DNA of 5,671 nt, from contig JAOUNV010000155.1 in NCBI GenBank assembly GCA_029880775.1, positions 1 to 5,671 on the forward strand, in the 5' to 3' direction. The notes under the pieces are model-generated. The model saw only the letters and a list, made by a program, of their open reading frames with translations, searched no databases and was not told the origin of the DNA. Numbering within the stretch: the first letter of the stretch is position 1; the number at the start of each line of letters is the position of its first letter. The DNA comes from Nitrospinota bacterium. GTDB taxonomy: Bacteria; Nitrospinota_A; UBA7883. Shown here in pieces: positions 1-5,244 of the stretch. The position numbers were made by a program, and so were the translations under genes.

Positions 1-1330
1 TGGCGCCCAAGGCGAAGAATATGCCCGAAGCGATCAGAGTCAGGATCAGTGGTGTAATGAAGTTCTTTTTGGTGTTCATCCAGGTGGCTTTTCGCCAGGA
101 AATGAGGGGGCAGATACCTGTCAGCAGCAGCAGACCCAACCCAATGGGGATCATAACCTGATTAAAGAAGGGGGGCCCCACAGTGATCTTCTGGCCCCGG
201 ACAAGCTCCGAGATCATCGGGAACATGGTTCCCCACAGCACGGCGAACGCCGCTCCCAACAGCATCAGATTGTTGAACATGAAGGTGGATTCCCGGGAAA
301 GGACCGAGTCCAGCTCGTTCTTGCTTTTCAGTAGAGGCAGCCGCGAAACAATAAGGTATGTGGAAAAGGCTGTCACCATGATCAGGAACACTCCGAAGTA
401 TACTCCCACAGTGGACTCGCCGAAGGAGTGGACCGAGGAGATGAGCCCGGAGCGGGTGATGAAGGTGCCGAACATGGTCAGGGCGAATGTTATGGCCACC
501 AGGGTCATATTCCACACCTTGAGCATGTCCTTTTTCTCCTGGAGCATCACCGAGTGCAGATAGGCGGTCATAGTCAGCCATGGCAGGAAAGAGGCGTTTT
601 CCACCGGATCCCACGCCCAGTATCCGCCCCATCCCAGCTCCACATAGGCCCAGTTTGCGCCGAAAATATTGCCAAAAGTCAGGAATATCCAGGCGAAGAT
701 GGTCCATCGGCGGGTGGTGCGGATCCATATGTCCCCCAGGCGGTTGCTGAGTAGCGCCGCCATGGCGAAGGCGAAAGGAACGGTGAAGGCGACAAAACCC
801 ACATACAGAGTGGGGGGGTGGAAGATCATGCCGGGATTCTGGAGCATCGGGTTGAGCCCGTATCCATCTTCCACCAGAAATGGCATCCTCTCGAACACTG
901 GGGAAGCTATCACCATCAACAGTCCGAACAGGACAAAGACCGAGGAGATGATCGACACCACATATGGCATCAGGTTCCGGTTGCGGTGACGGTTTTGCAT
1001 TATGACGATGGTGGCGAAGAGCCCCAGCATCCATGCCCAGAAGAGAAGCGAGCCCTTTTGCCCTGCCCAGAAAGCGGTGAGGGCGTATATCCAGTGCAGC
1101 TCACTGTTAGTGTAGCTGTAGACGTAATCTATGGAAAAATCGTGCCCCAAAAGGGCGTTAAGGAGCGCGACGGAGGCCAAAGTATGTAAAGCGAAGACAG
1201 CGAGCGCCGCGCGTTCACCACTGCGGATAAGCTGTTCGGACCCTATTTTGACTCCCAGCAGCGGGACCACCATGGCGTATACGGACACGAACAGCGCCAC
1301 CAGGAGAGTATATTCACCAAACTCGTTCAT
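1..1330 (-). CDS. ccmF: Cytochrome c haem lyase subunit CcmF (partial, C-terminus beyond the window)
   Basis: Polytopic inner-membrane protein that takes haem from CcmE and attaches it to apocytochrome c in System I maturation. Read from the ATG at 1330, the frame is open to the window edge and gives 443 residues; family members are usually about 630-660, so roughly the last third is missing. About eleven hydrophobic segments are visible. The tryptophan-rich WWD haem-handling motif lies at residues 225-250 (core GWGGYWAWDPVENASF), a near-textbook match. Histidines equivalent to known CcmF haem ligands are seen at 171 (in IFHPPTLYVG), 259 (AYLHSVM) and 301 (SSVHSF); the fourth expected ligand lies beyond the edge. 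The start is supported by GAGG 8 nt upstream. It lies 101 bp downstream of ccmE. Other ccm genes (ccmA, B, C) may follow outside the window, but this cannot be seen. Identification is very secure. Confidence 0.97.
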   Translation of the reverse strand, partial: MNEFGEYTLLVALFVSVYAMVVPLLGVKIGSEQLIRSGERAALAVFALHTLASVALLNALLGHDFSIDYVYSYTNSELHWIYALTAFWAGQKGSLLFWAWMLGLFATIVIMQNRHRNRNLMPYVVSIISSVFVLFGLLMVIASPVFERMPFLVEDGYGLNPMLQNPGMIFHPPTLYVGFVAFTVPFAFAMAALLSNRLGDIWIRTTRRWTIFAWIFLTFGNIFGANWAYVELGWGGYWAWDPVENASFLPWLTMTAYLHSVMLQEKKDMLKVWNMTLVAITFALTMFGTFITRSGLISSVHSFGESTVGVYFGVFLIMVTAFSTYLIVSRLPLLKSKNELDSVLSRESTFMFNNLMLLGAAFAVLWGTMFPMISELVRGQKITVGPPFFNQVMIPIGLGLLLLTGICPLISWRKATWMNTKKNFITPLILTLIASGIFFALGA

Positions 1331-1338
1331 AAAAAACG

Positions 1339-1342
1339 CCTC
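1339..1342 (-). promoter_or_regulatory. Ribosome binding site of ccmF
   Basis: GAGG on the minus strand, 8 nt before the ATG at 1330. It fixes the ccmF start and shows that ccmF has its own translation signal, independent of the ccmE stop 101 bp upstream. Confidence 0.65.
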
Positions 1343-1384
1343 GATAATTATTTGCGCGCCATGGGCGCGTCACTGTTATGGGGC

Positions 1385-1428
1385 ATAGCCTTTGCCACAA
1401 GTGGCTTTGTCACAAGTGGCATGGCTAT
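1385..1428 (-). repeat. Hairpin with an internal 15-bp tandem repeat, ccmE-ccmF gap
   Basis: Two interrupted arms pair across this stretch: 1385-1390 with 1423-1428 (6 bp) and, inside a 3/2-nt internal loop, 1394-1398 with 1416-1420 (5 bp), leaving a 17-nt loop. The same stretch holds two direct copies of a 15-bp unit (CTTTGYCACAAGTGG on the plus strand, 1390-1404 and 1405-1419) that differ at one base. In the transcript the hairpin begins 3 nt after the ccmE UGA. No U-tract follows it toward ccmF, so it is not a standard terminator. It could act as an RNA stability or processing element that sets the ccmE to ccmF ratio; that is inference. Confidence 0.45.
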
Positions 1429-1431
1429 CGG

Positions 1432-1845
1432 TCAGGAAGCTTCCTTCATTTCTTTGGCGGCGTCATATCTGGAAGGGCAGCTTGTCAAAAGCTTCGTGGC
1501 GATCAGAGTGCCGTTTTCAGCTAGTTTGCCTTCCACCACAACGGAGGTCTCGTCCTGGAACATATCCGGGGCGGTTCCTTTATATTCCACCGGCATAGAC
1601 TGCTTCGACTTGTCCACGATCCTGAACCGCAGCTTAAGGTTGGCCGCGTCGTTGGCTATGGAGCCTGGAAGCACAGAGCCTTCCAGACGAAGGAAAATAT
1701 TCCTCGCCTTCGGCCCCATCGACTGTACTTCAGAGACAGTATAGTAATAGCTGCCGCTGGCGTTCACGCCGGTGAAGATGAGATAACCTATGGCCAGGAC
1801 AATAATAGAGGCCCCGGCCAAGAATTTTTTCTGGGCTTTGTTCAT
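1432..1845 (-). CDS. ccmE: Cytochrome c-type biogenesis protein CcmE, cysteine (CxxxY) variant
   Basis: Periplasmic haem chaperone that binds haem covalently and hands it to CcmF. The 137-residue product has a basic N-terminus and one membrane anchor at about residues 8-27 (LAGASIIVLAIGYLIF), then a small beta-rich OB-fold domain with the family signatures GPKARNIFLRLEGSV, FRIVD, and VVVEGKL followed by a late lysine-rich strand. In most bacteria the haem is held by a histidine in a HxxxY motif. Here the equivalent site reads SCPSRY, so Cys123 and Tyr127 form CxxxY, the form known from Desulfovibrio and archaea (System I*). The stop is followed by 27 more open codons in the same frame (see findings). 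No clear ribosome binding site precedes the ATG at 1845, an oddity, but the anchor begins directly after this start, so it is probably right. It lies immediately ahead of ccmF, the usual partner. Confidence 0.95.
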   Translation of the reverse strand: MNKAQKKFLAGASIIVLAIGYLIFTGVNASGSYYYTVSEVQSMGPKARNIFLRLEGSVLPGSIANDAANLKLRFRIVDKSKQSMPVEYKGTAPDMFQDETSVVVEGKLAENGTLIATKLLTSCPSRYDAAKEMKEAS

Positions 1846-2048
1846 GATTATTAAAGATTAATTGAAGCACTGCCAAGGGAAAACTTCTTCTGGGTTTATT
1901 TTAAGGGAAAAGGGCCAGAAGGTTCAACCTGTTTGTTTTGGGAGTTACTTTTTTGCGCAGGGTGAGGCTCTCAGGAGCCTTCTTTCATTTCATCGGCTGC
2001 CTATTGAGAACGCCGGGTTCTGCTCCTGAAATATCGATACACCACTTT
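1846..2048. other. Intergenic region between the amidohydrolase gene and ccmE
   Basis: No coding signal is seen in these 203 bp. It holds several small inverted repeats: CTTCTGG (1887-1893) with CCAGAAG (1915-1921) around an AT-rich loop; a compact AGGTT-C-AACCT at 1920-1930; AGGCTC-TCAG-GAGCCT at 1965-1980; and AGAAC/GTTCT at 2007-2021. None is followed by a U-run on the minus strand, so a canonical terminator for the amidohydrolase gene is not evident. Toward ccmE, TTGGCA (1871-1876) and TAATAA (1848-1853) have 17-bp spacing on the minus strand, but the resulting start of transcription would fall on or inside the ccmE start codon. Confidence 0.6.
1965..1980. repeat. 6-bp stem-loop downstream of the amidohydrolase gene
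   Basis: AGGCTC and GAGCCT form a perfect 6-bp stem around the loop TCAG. It lies about 70 bp past the amidohydrolase stop. On the plus strand a T-rich run (TCTTTCATTTC) follows, but on the coding (minus) strand there is none, so a terminator role in the gene's own direction is weak. Confidence 0.35.
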
Positions 2049-2951
2049 TCATAATCCAAACAACCTCTCCGCATTCCCCCCCATTATCAAATCTCGCGCA
2101 TCCTGCTCCAGCTCCAGGTCGTCCAAGGCCTTTAGTTGCTCGGTCAGAACAAAATCTCTATATCCGGTTTTCCCGTTCAGGATGGTGTCTGTGCCAAACA
2201 GAATCCGCTCTGCGCTGTAAACTTCAATAGCTCTTTTGAAAATCTCGGAAAGCTCCATCACCTGGGGTAAAAACAACCGCCAGTTGTTGGTGCCGGAGGT
2301 ATCCACATGTATGTTGTTCGCATGGAAGCCCAGTAAAAGAACCTCCCGGAAAAATCCGGCGCCGAAGTGGGCCATGATGAAATTAGTCTCCGGAAACATT
2401 CGCGAAGGGAGCATAAGGTCCAGTGGATTAGTCAACCGATAGTCGGCGATAGGCGCCATGGTAATACCGAAATGGATCAGGATGGGGATGTTCAGCGCCC
2501 CCGCCGCCTCGTACAAGGGGAAAGCTCTCTCGTCGGCCACCGACACCCCGCTGATACACGGATACAGCTTTACTCCCACGAATTTGCCCGATTTGACACG
2601 CTTTTCCATCTCCTCGACAGTCTGTTTCTTTGTAGGGTCATCAGGCATCAGGTATGCGGAAAACCTGTCTGGATGCAGGCTTGCGAATTGGTCCAGTTCA
2701 TCGTGGCCGGAGCCACCGATAGGGAGGAAAAGCGCCCGGTCCACCCTGTTCTTATCCATCTCCTCCACCCATATGCGGGCGAATTCCGCGATATCCGTCC
2801 TCCCCAGAAAGTCCATAAAGTTCCGGTTCATGATTCCTGGGCCAGGCTTGTTCGTTCTGGACATGGCACCTTTGGACAGCTTGTCCATGTGACGAAAGGC
2901 GGCTTTGGCCATGGAGTGGGTAACCAGGTGCACATGTGAATCGATGATCAT
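2049..2951 (-). CDS. Amidohydrolase-2 family metal-dependent hydrolase or decarboxylase
   Basis: A TIM-barrel protein of the amidohydrolase-2 group (COG2159 type), which contains decarboxylases and C-C or C-N hydrolases acting on carboxylated, often aromatic, substrates. The substrate here cannot be told. Starting from the ATG at 2951 gives 300 residues, normal for the family. The metal-binding set is complete: HxH at His6 and His8 (IIDSHVHL), Lys128 in GVKLYP, His160 (ILIHFG), His195 (IMAHFG) and Asp255 (LFGTDT). The end GGNAERLFGL is the typical family C-terminus. The start is chosen because AGGGGAGG (2956-2963) lies 4 nt before this ATG; an upstream in-frame TTG at 2975 would place that site inside the gene. 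No signal peptide is present, so it is cytosolic. The gaps of 118 bp to yqgE and 203 bp to ccmE do not tie it clearly to either. Confidence 0.9.
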   Translation of the reverse strand: MIIDSHVHLVTHSMAKAAFRHMDKLSKGAMSRTNKPGPGIMNRNFMDFLGRTDIAEFARIWVEEMDKNRVDRALFLPIGGSGHDELDQFASLHPDRFSAYLMPDDPTKKQTVEEMEKRVKSGKFVGVKLYPCISGVSVADERAFPLYEAAGALNIPILIHFGITMAPIADYRLTNPLDLMLPSRMFPETNFIMAHFGAGFFREVLLLGFHANNIHVDTSGTNNWRLFLPQVMELSEIFKRAIEVYSAERILFGTDTILNGKTGYRDFVLTEQLKALDDLELEQDARDLIMGGNAERLFGL

Positions 2952-2955
2952 TTCG

Positions 2956-2963
2956 CCTCCCCT
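2956..2963 (-). promoter_or_regulatory. Strong ribosome binding site of the amidohydrolase gene
   Basis: AGGGGAGG on the minus strand, 4 nt before the ATG at 2951. It decides between that ATG and the in-frame TTG at 2975, which would otherwise extend the protein by eight residues (MSQFRGGE) lying over the site itself. Confidence 0.8.
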
Positions 2964-3069
2964 AAATTGGGACAAAGAATTAAACTCAACCGCCTGTTAT
3001 AACCTGGTCAATGCCCCTGCTCCTTGCGATACGCATGGCGTCGCCCTGCGCCGGGGGATGGCGTTTTAT

Positions 3070-3759
3070 CTAGAAAAAACCAGGATACTCCGGACTATGG
3101 GTGATCTGGGATCCGTTGTATGTCCACAATCCATCCATGCCTCCATTATGGAACTTGTTCCACAGAGTGTTTGGAAATTGAGAAAAAACGGTTTCAGAGT
3201 TTGCGGTTTTCACGCTCCAGTCGCCCCTGGCCAGTTCCCTCTCCAGCTGGCCCGGCGCCCATCCTGCGTATCCGGCGAATCCCCTGGCGGGTTTCACTTT
3301 CCCTGTCAGGGCGCGATGGATCACCTTTTTATTCACCGCGAAGTAGATATTACCGAACACCCTGGAGACCCCATCTATTTTCCGCAGATCCTTATCACTT
3401 TCCAGAAGAACCGCCATGATATTGCGAGACACCGGCCCTCCAAAATACAACTTCTTCCCAGAGCCGACCAGGCCTTGGATTTCCGGCAGGGCCGAGGAGA
3501 GCGAATATCTGGTGGGTCTGTTTATGATTAAACCCACCGCGCCATCCTGTCCATAATTTGTAAGGAGCACCACAGACTTGGTGAATGGGGGCATGGTGAT
3601 GTTGTCTCCAGCCACCAGCAGGCAACCGACCCCCAGCAGGGAGCCGACGGGGGGCTCTTTCTTTTCAGCGGCTAGTGGCTCTGCCCCGGCGTTATGCCCA
3701 CTTGTCGCCAGCGCCGCCGCCAAGAGAAGCAGAGTCCATGGGATCCATCCTCGATTCAT
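3070..3759 (-). CDS. YqgE/AlgH (DUF179) family protein with a signal peptide
   Basis: The 229-residue product carries a full YqgE/AlgH domain, a family of unsettled function that is usually about 180-190 residues and cytosolic. Family signatures are GCLLVAG (45-51), FTKSVVLL (59-66), DGAVGLIINRP (72-82), FGGPV (106-110) and GYAGWAPGQLERELARGDW (163-181). What is odd is the N-terminus: a basic start, a hydrophobic run (IPWTLLLLAAALATSG) and an AGA-E signal peptidase I site at about 24-26, then a linker before the domain at about 43. No ATG or GTG lies between Met1 and Val49, and the only alternative (TTG, Leu13) would cut the hydrophobic run, so the extension looks real. The mature protein would be periplasmic. 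There is no clear ribosome binding site, but a promoter-like element abuts the start. A tail after about residue 200 (to GFF) goes beyond the core domain. The family call is secure; the location is inferred. Confidence 0.9.
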   Translation of the reverse strand: MNRGWIPWTLLLLAAALATSGHNAGAEPLAAEKKEPPVGSLLGVGCLLVAGDNITMPPFTKSVVLLTNYGQDGAVGLIINRPTRYSLSSALPEIQGLVGSGKKLYFGGPVSRNIMAVLLESDKDLRKIDGVSRVFGNIYFAVNKKVIHRALTGKVKPARGFAGYAGWAPGQLERELARGDWSVKTANSETVFSQFPNTLWNKFHNGGMDGLWTYNGSQITHSPEYPGFF

Positions 3760-3765
3760 TCTATG

Positions 3766-3774
3766 ATTTTAGCA
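3766..3774 (-). promoter_or_regulatory. Extended -10 promoter candidate for the exported yqgE-like gene
   Basis: The minus strand reads TGCTAAAAT, an extended -10 element (TGN plus five of six bases of TATAAT). No good -35 sits 17 bp upstream (CCGCAA), which is tolerated when TGN is present. Transcription would begin at about 3758-3760, that is at or next to the ATG at 3759. This would give a leaderless or near-leaderless mRNA and would fit the missing ribosome binding site. Confidence 0.4.
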
Positions 3775-3793
3775 TACCGAGATGCTGTTTGCG

Positions 3794-3807
3794 GAAACCA
3801 CGGTTTC
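3794..3807. repeat. Short inverted repeat beside the yqgE-like promoter
   Basis: GAAACC and GGTTTC form a perfect 6-bp inverted repeat with a 2-bp spacer. It lies about 20-35 bp upstream of the putative -10 element, overlapping or just upstream of the -35 position, where a repressor or activator site could be. No known operator is recognised. Confidence 0.3.
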
Positions 3808-3809
3808 GA

Positions 3810-3860
3810 CCAACCTTGTACAGGCCGGCGGGCGGCAAGCAAGTCGCGTTACCTGGTTGG
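3810..3860. repeat. Interrupted 9-bp stem in the divergent intergenic region
   Basis: CCAACC (3810-3815) and AGG (3822-3824) pair with CCT (3852-3854) and GGTTGG (3855-3860), leaving a 6-nt bulge and a GC-rich 27-nt loop. It might be part of a transcribed leader or a small RNA, but no promoter or terminator frames it and no known RNA family is recognised. Confidence 0.25.
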
Positions 3861-3921
3861 CATCAGCGCCCCAATAGAATACAATCGAAAATGTAGAACG
3901 TGTGGATTATAGCCAGCCACC

Positions 3922-3943
3922 GCCATAAATTATGTCTTATGGC
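3922..3943. repeat. 7-bp stem-loop upstream of nifU
   Basis: GCCATAA (3922-3928) and TTATGGC (3937-3943) form a perfect 7-bp inverted repeat around an 8-nt loop, about 100 bp ahead of the nifU start. There is no T-run on either side, so it is not a terminator. It could be a protein-binding site or incidental. Confidence 0.35.
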
Positions 3944-3991
3944 ATGGCGTGTCGCACTGGAATATGGCAGATTGTTTCTTGTAAAGTAAGC

Positions 3992-4010
3992 CGCTGGCCT
4001 CAGGCTAGCG
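3992..4010. promoter_or_regulatory. 19-bp near-perfect dyad ahead of nifU, operator candidate
   Basis: CGCTGGCCT-C-AGGCTAGCG: the two 9-bp arms are complementary at eight of nine positions around a central C. It ends 34 bp before the nifU ATG, a usual place for an operator. The sequence does not resemble the AT-rich IscR sites known from Escherichia coli. It also contains GG-N10-GC (3996-4009), the minimal pattern of a sigma-54 promoter, though the remaining consensus bases fit poorly. A dimeric regulator of Fe-S assembly genes is a reasonable guess. Confidence 0.35.
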
Positions 4011-4044
4011 TACCGATAAACATAACTAGATCAAACTAAAGAAT

Positions 4045-4662
4045 ATGAACCAGGACAATAATTTCGGATACAGTGACACGGTGATGGACCATTTCTCCAA
4101 TCCCCGCAATGTACTGAAAACACCAGAGGACGAGTATGGCGCCTCCGGCGTGGGCATGGTGGGCAACCCCACCTGCGGAGACATGATGAAGGTTTGGATA
4201 AAGGTGGACTCGAACGATAAAATTGTAGACCTTAAATGGAAAACTTTCGGATGCGCTTCGGCTATCGGGTCCACTTCCATGATGTCGGAAATGGTTACAG
4301 AAAAAGGGGGGATGGGAATTGATGAGGCTTTGCGGCTAAAGCCCCAGGATATTATGGACCGTCTTGGCGGCCTGCCATCGATAAAAATCCACTGCTCGGT
4401 GCTGGGCGACAAGGCCCTGCGCTCGGCCATCCAGGACCATTTAAGAAAAACAGGCCGCGAGAACCTGGTGGAGGAAGAGGAAGCCACCATCGTATGTGAA
4501 TGTCTTGATGTCACAGACAAGGAGATAGAAGAAGAAGTGCTGGAGGGTGTCCAGGATTTCGAAATGCTGCAGGAGCGAACAAAGATATCCACCGGCTGCG
4601 GAAGCTGCAGGGAGACCGCCGAGGCTCTGTTCAACAGCTACCGGGCCAAGTATTTCGGGTGA
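4045..4662 (+). CDS. nifU: NifU-like Fe-S cluster assembly scaffold (IscU domain plus [2Fe-2S] BFD domain)
   Basis: Cytosolic scaffold on which Fe-S clusters are built from iron and sulphur supplied by a cysteine desulphurase. The 205 residues hold two domains. Residues 9-135 are an IscU/NifU_N domain with the three cluster-binding cysteines Cys44, Cys70 and Cys117, and Asp46 in TCGD. Residues 148-200 are a BFD-type [2Fe-2S] domain with Cys151-x-Cys153 and, 31 residues on, Cys185-x2-Cys188. Classic NifU has a third, C-terminal Nfu domain with CxxC; it is absent here and the protein ends cleanly in YFG. The IscU chaperone motif LPPVK appears as LPSIK at 110-114. No cysteine desulphurase gene is adjacent. 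The ATG at 4045 has only a poor ribosome binding site (AAAG). A dyad lies 34 bp upstream, and def follows 6 bp after the stop. The family is certain; a role in general rather than nitrogenase Fe-S assembly is inferred from the lack of nif genes. Confidence 0.95.
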   Translation: MNQDNNFGYSDTVMDHFSNPRNVLKTPEDEYGASGVGMVGNPTCGDMMKVWIKVDSNDKIVDLKWKTFGCASAIGSTSMMSEMVTEKGGMGIDEALRLKPQDIMDRLGGLPSIKIHCSVLGDKALRSAIQDHLRKTGRENLVEEEEATIVCECLDVTDKEIEEEVLEGVQDFEMLQERTKISTGCGSCRETAEALFNSYRAKYFG

Positions 4663-4668
4663 CCTGCT

Positions 4669-5220
4669 ATGGCGATTAGAAAAGTGGCAGTGATGGGCAA
4701 CCCCATCCTTCGTCGCAAGGCGGACCCGGTGACCCCGGAGATGATCGGCTCCCCGAAGCTTAATACGCTTATCGAGGATATGATAGAGACTCAGAAGGAA
4801 TATGGAGGCATCGGCCTGGCCGCCCCCCAGGTCCATGAGTCCCTGGCCCTGATAGTGGTGGGGATAGACACGGCGGGCGACGATGAATCCGACATGGATG
4901 ACTCCCATATACCTCGCACGGTGCTTTTAAATCCTAAAATAACCGATTTCTCTACCCAGTTGGAACAGGACTGGGAAGGGTGCCTGAGTCTCCCGGACCT
5001 CTCCGGGCAGGTGAAAAGGTCGGTGGCTGTCACTATCCAGGCCCAGGACCCCACCGGCAAGGAAGTGGAAATCAAGGCCGAAGGATGGACTGCCCGTGTG
5101 TTCCAGCACGAGATCGACCACCTGTATGGAATCCTCTATGTCGAAAGGATGAGTGATATGAAAACGCTCACCTTCAACAGGGAGCTTTCCAGGCTACCTC
5201 CGGAGAGGGAAACCGAGTAG
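4669..5220 (+). CDS. def: Peptide deformylase
   Basis: Removes the N-formyl group from the starting methionine of new proteins; it is a metalloenzyme that normally uses Fe2+ in the cytosol. The 183-residue length is usual. All three family motifs are intact: GIGLAAPQ at 47-54 (Gln54), EGCLS at 103-107 (Cys105, a metal ligand) and QHEIDH at 146-151 (His147 and His151 as ligands, Glu148 as catalytic base). An acidic insertion (DTAGDDESDMDD, 67-78) precedes the strand IPRTVLLNPKI. It starts 6 bp after the nifU stop, and GGGTGA overlapping that stop (4657-4662) may serve as its ribosome binding site, suggesting translational coupling. The family is unambiguous. Confidence 0.97.
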   Translation: MAIRKVAVMGNPILRRKADPVTPEMIGSPKLNTLIEDMIETQKEYGGIGLAAPQVHESLALIVVGIDTAGDDESDMDDSHIPRTVLLNPKITDFSTQLEQDWEGCLSLPDLSGQVKRSVAVTIQAQDPTGKEVEIKAEGWTARVFQHEIDHLYGILYVERMSDMKTLTFNRELSRLPPERETE

Positions 5221-5235
5221 CCGCTTCTGACCCCT

Positions 5236-5240
5236 GGAGG
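5236..5240 (+). promoter_or_regulatory. Ribosome binding site of thpR
   Basis: GGAGG, 4 nt before the ATG at 5245, in the 24-bp gap after the def stop. It fixes the thpR start, which also matches the family N-terminus (MRLFFAVDI). Confidence 0.8.
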
Positions 5241-5244
5241 ACCC

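Noticed and set aside
162..1034. A 290-codon open frame on the minus strand
   Set aside because: It overlaps ccmF in another frame of the same strand. The ccmF frame shows clear WWD and histidine motifs, while this one is His/Arg/Pro-rich without family features, so it is a by-product of ccmF codon use.
1423..1434. Selenocysteine insertion at the ccmE UGA
   Set aside because: The hairpin has a 17-nt loop and an internal loop unlike bacterial selenocysteine elements, and no CcmE with a selenocysteine in its tail is known to me.
1848..1876. TTGGCA and TAATAA with 17-bp spacing as a ccmE promoter
   Set aside because: The boxes look good, but the -10 element ends only 2 nt before the ccmE ATG, so transcription would begin inside the gene. 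AT-rich intergenic DNA yields such matches readily.
1965..1980. Rho-independent terminator after the amidohydrolase gene
   Set aside because: The 6-bp stem is not followed by a U-run on the minus strand; the T-rich side faces the opposite direction, where no gene ends.
2952..2975. TTG start for the amidohydrolase giving eight more residues
   Set aside because: The extension lies over the strong AGGGGAGG ribosome binding site, and family members begin at the metal-binding strand (MIIDSHVHL).
3006..3011. TTGACC as a -35 box for the amidohydrolase gene
   Set aside because: No acceptable -10 lies 16-18 bp downstream; the nearby TATAAC is only 4 bp away.
2367..3531. Plus-strand open frames of 190 and 208 codons opposite the amidohydrolase and yqgE-like genes
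   Set aside because: Their translations show no recognisable domain, and the minus-strand genes over the same bases have complete family motifs.
3790..3860. A tRNA suggested by GGTTTCGACC, which resembles a T-arm
   Set aside because: No acceptor stem, anticodon arm or D-arm can be fitted around it on either strand.
4026..4634. A 202-codon minus-strand frame opposite nifU
   Set aside because: It is Ser-rich with no family features, as expected of the antisense of an acidic, Glu/Asp-rich gene; nifU on the plus strand is unambiguous.
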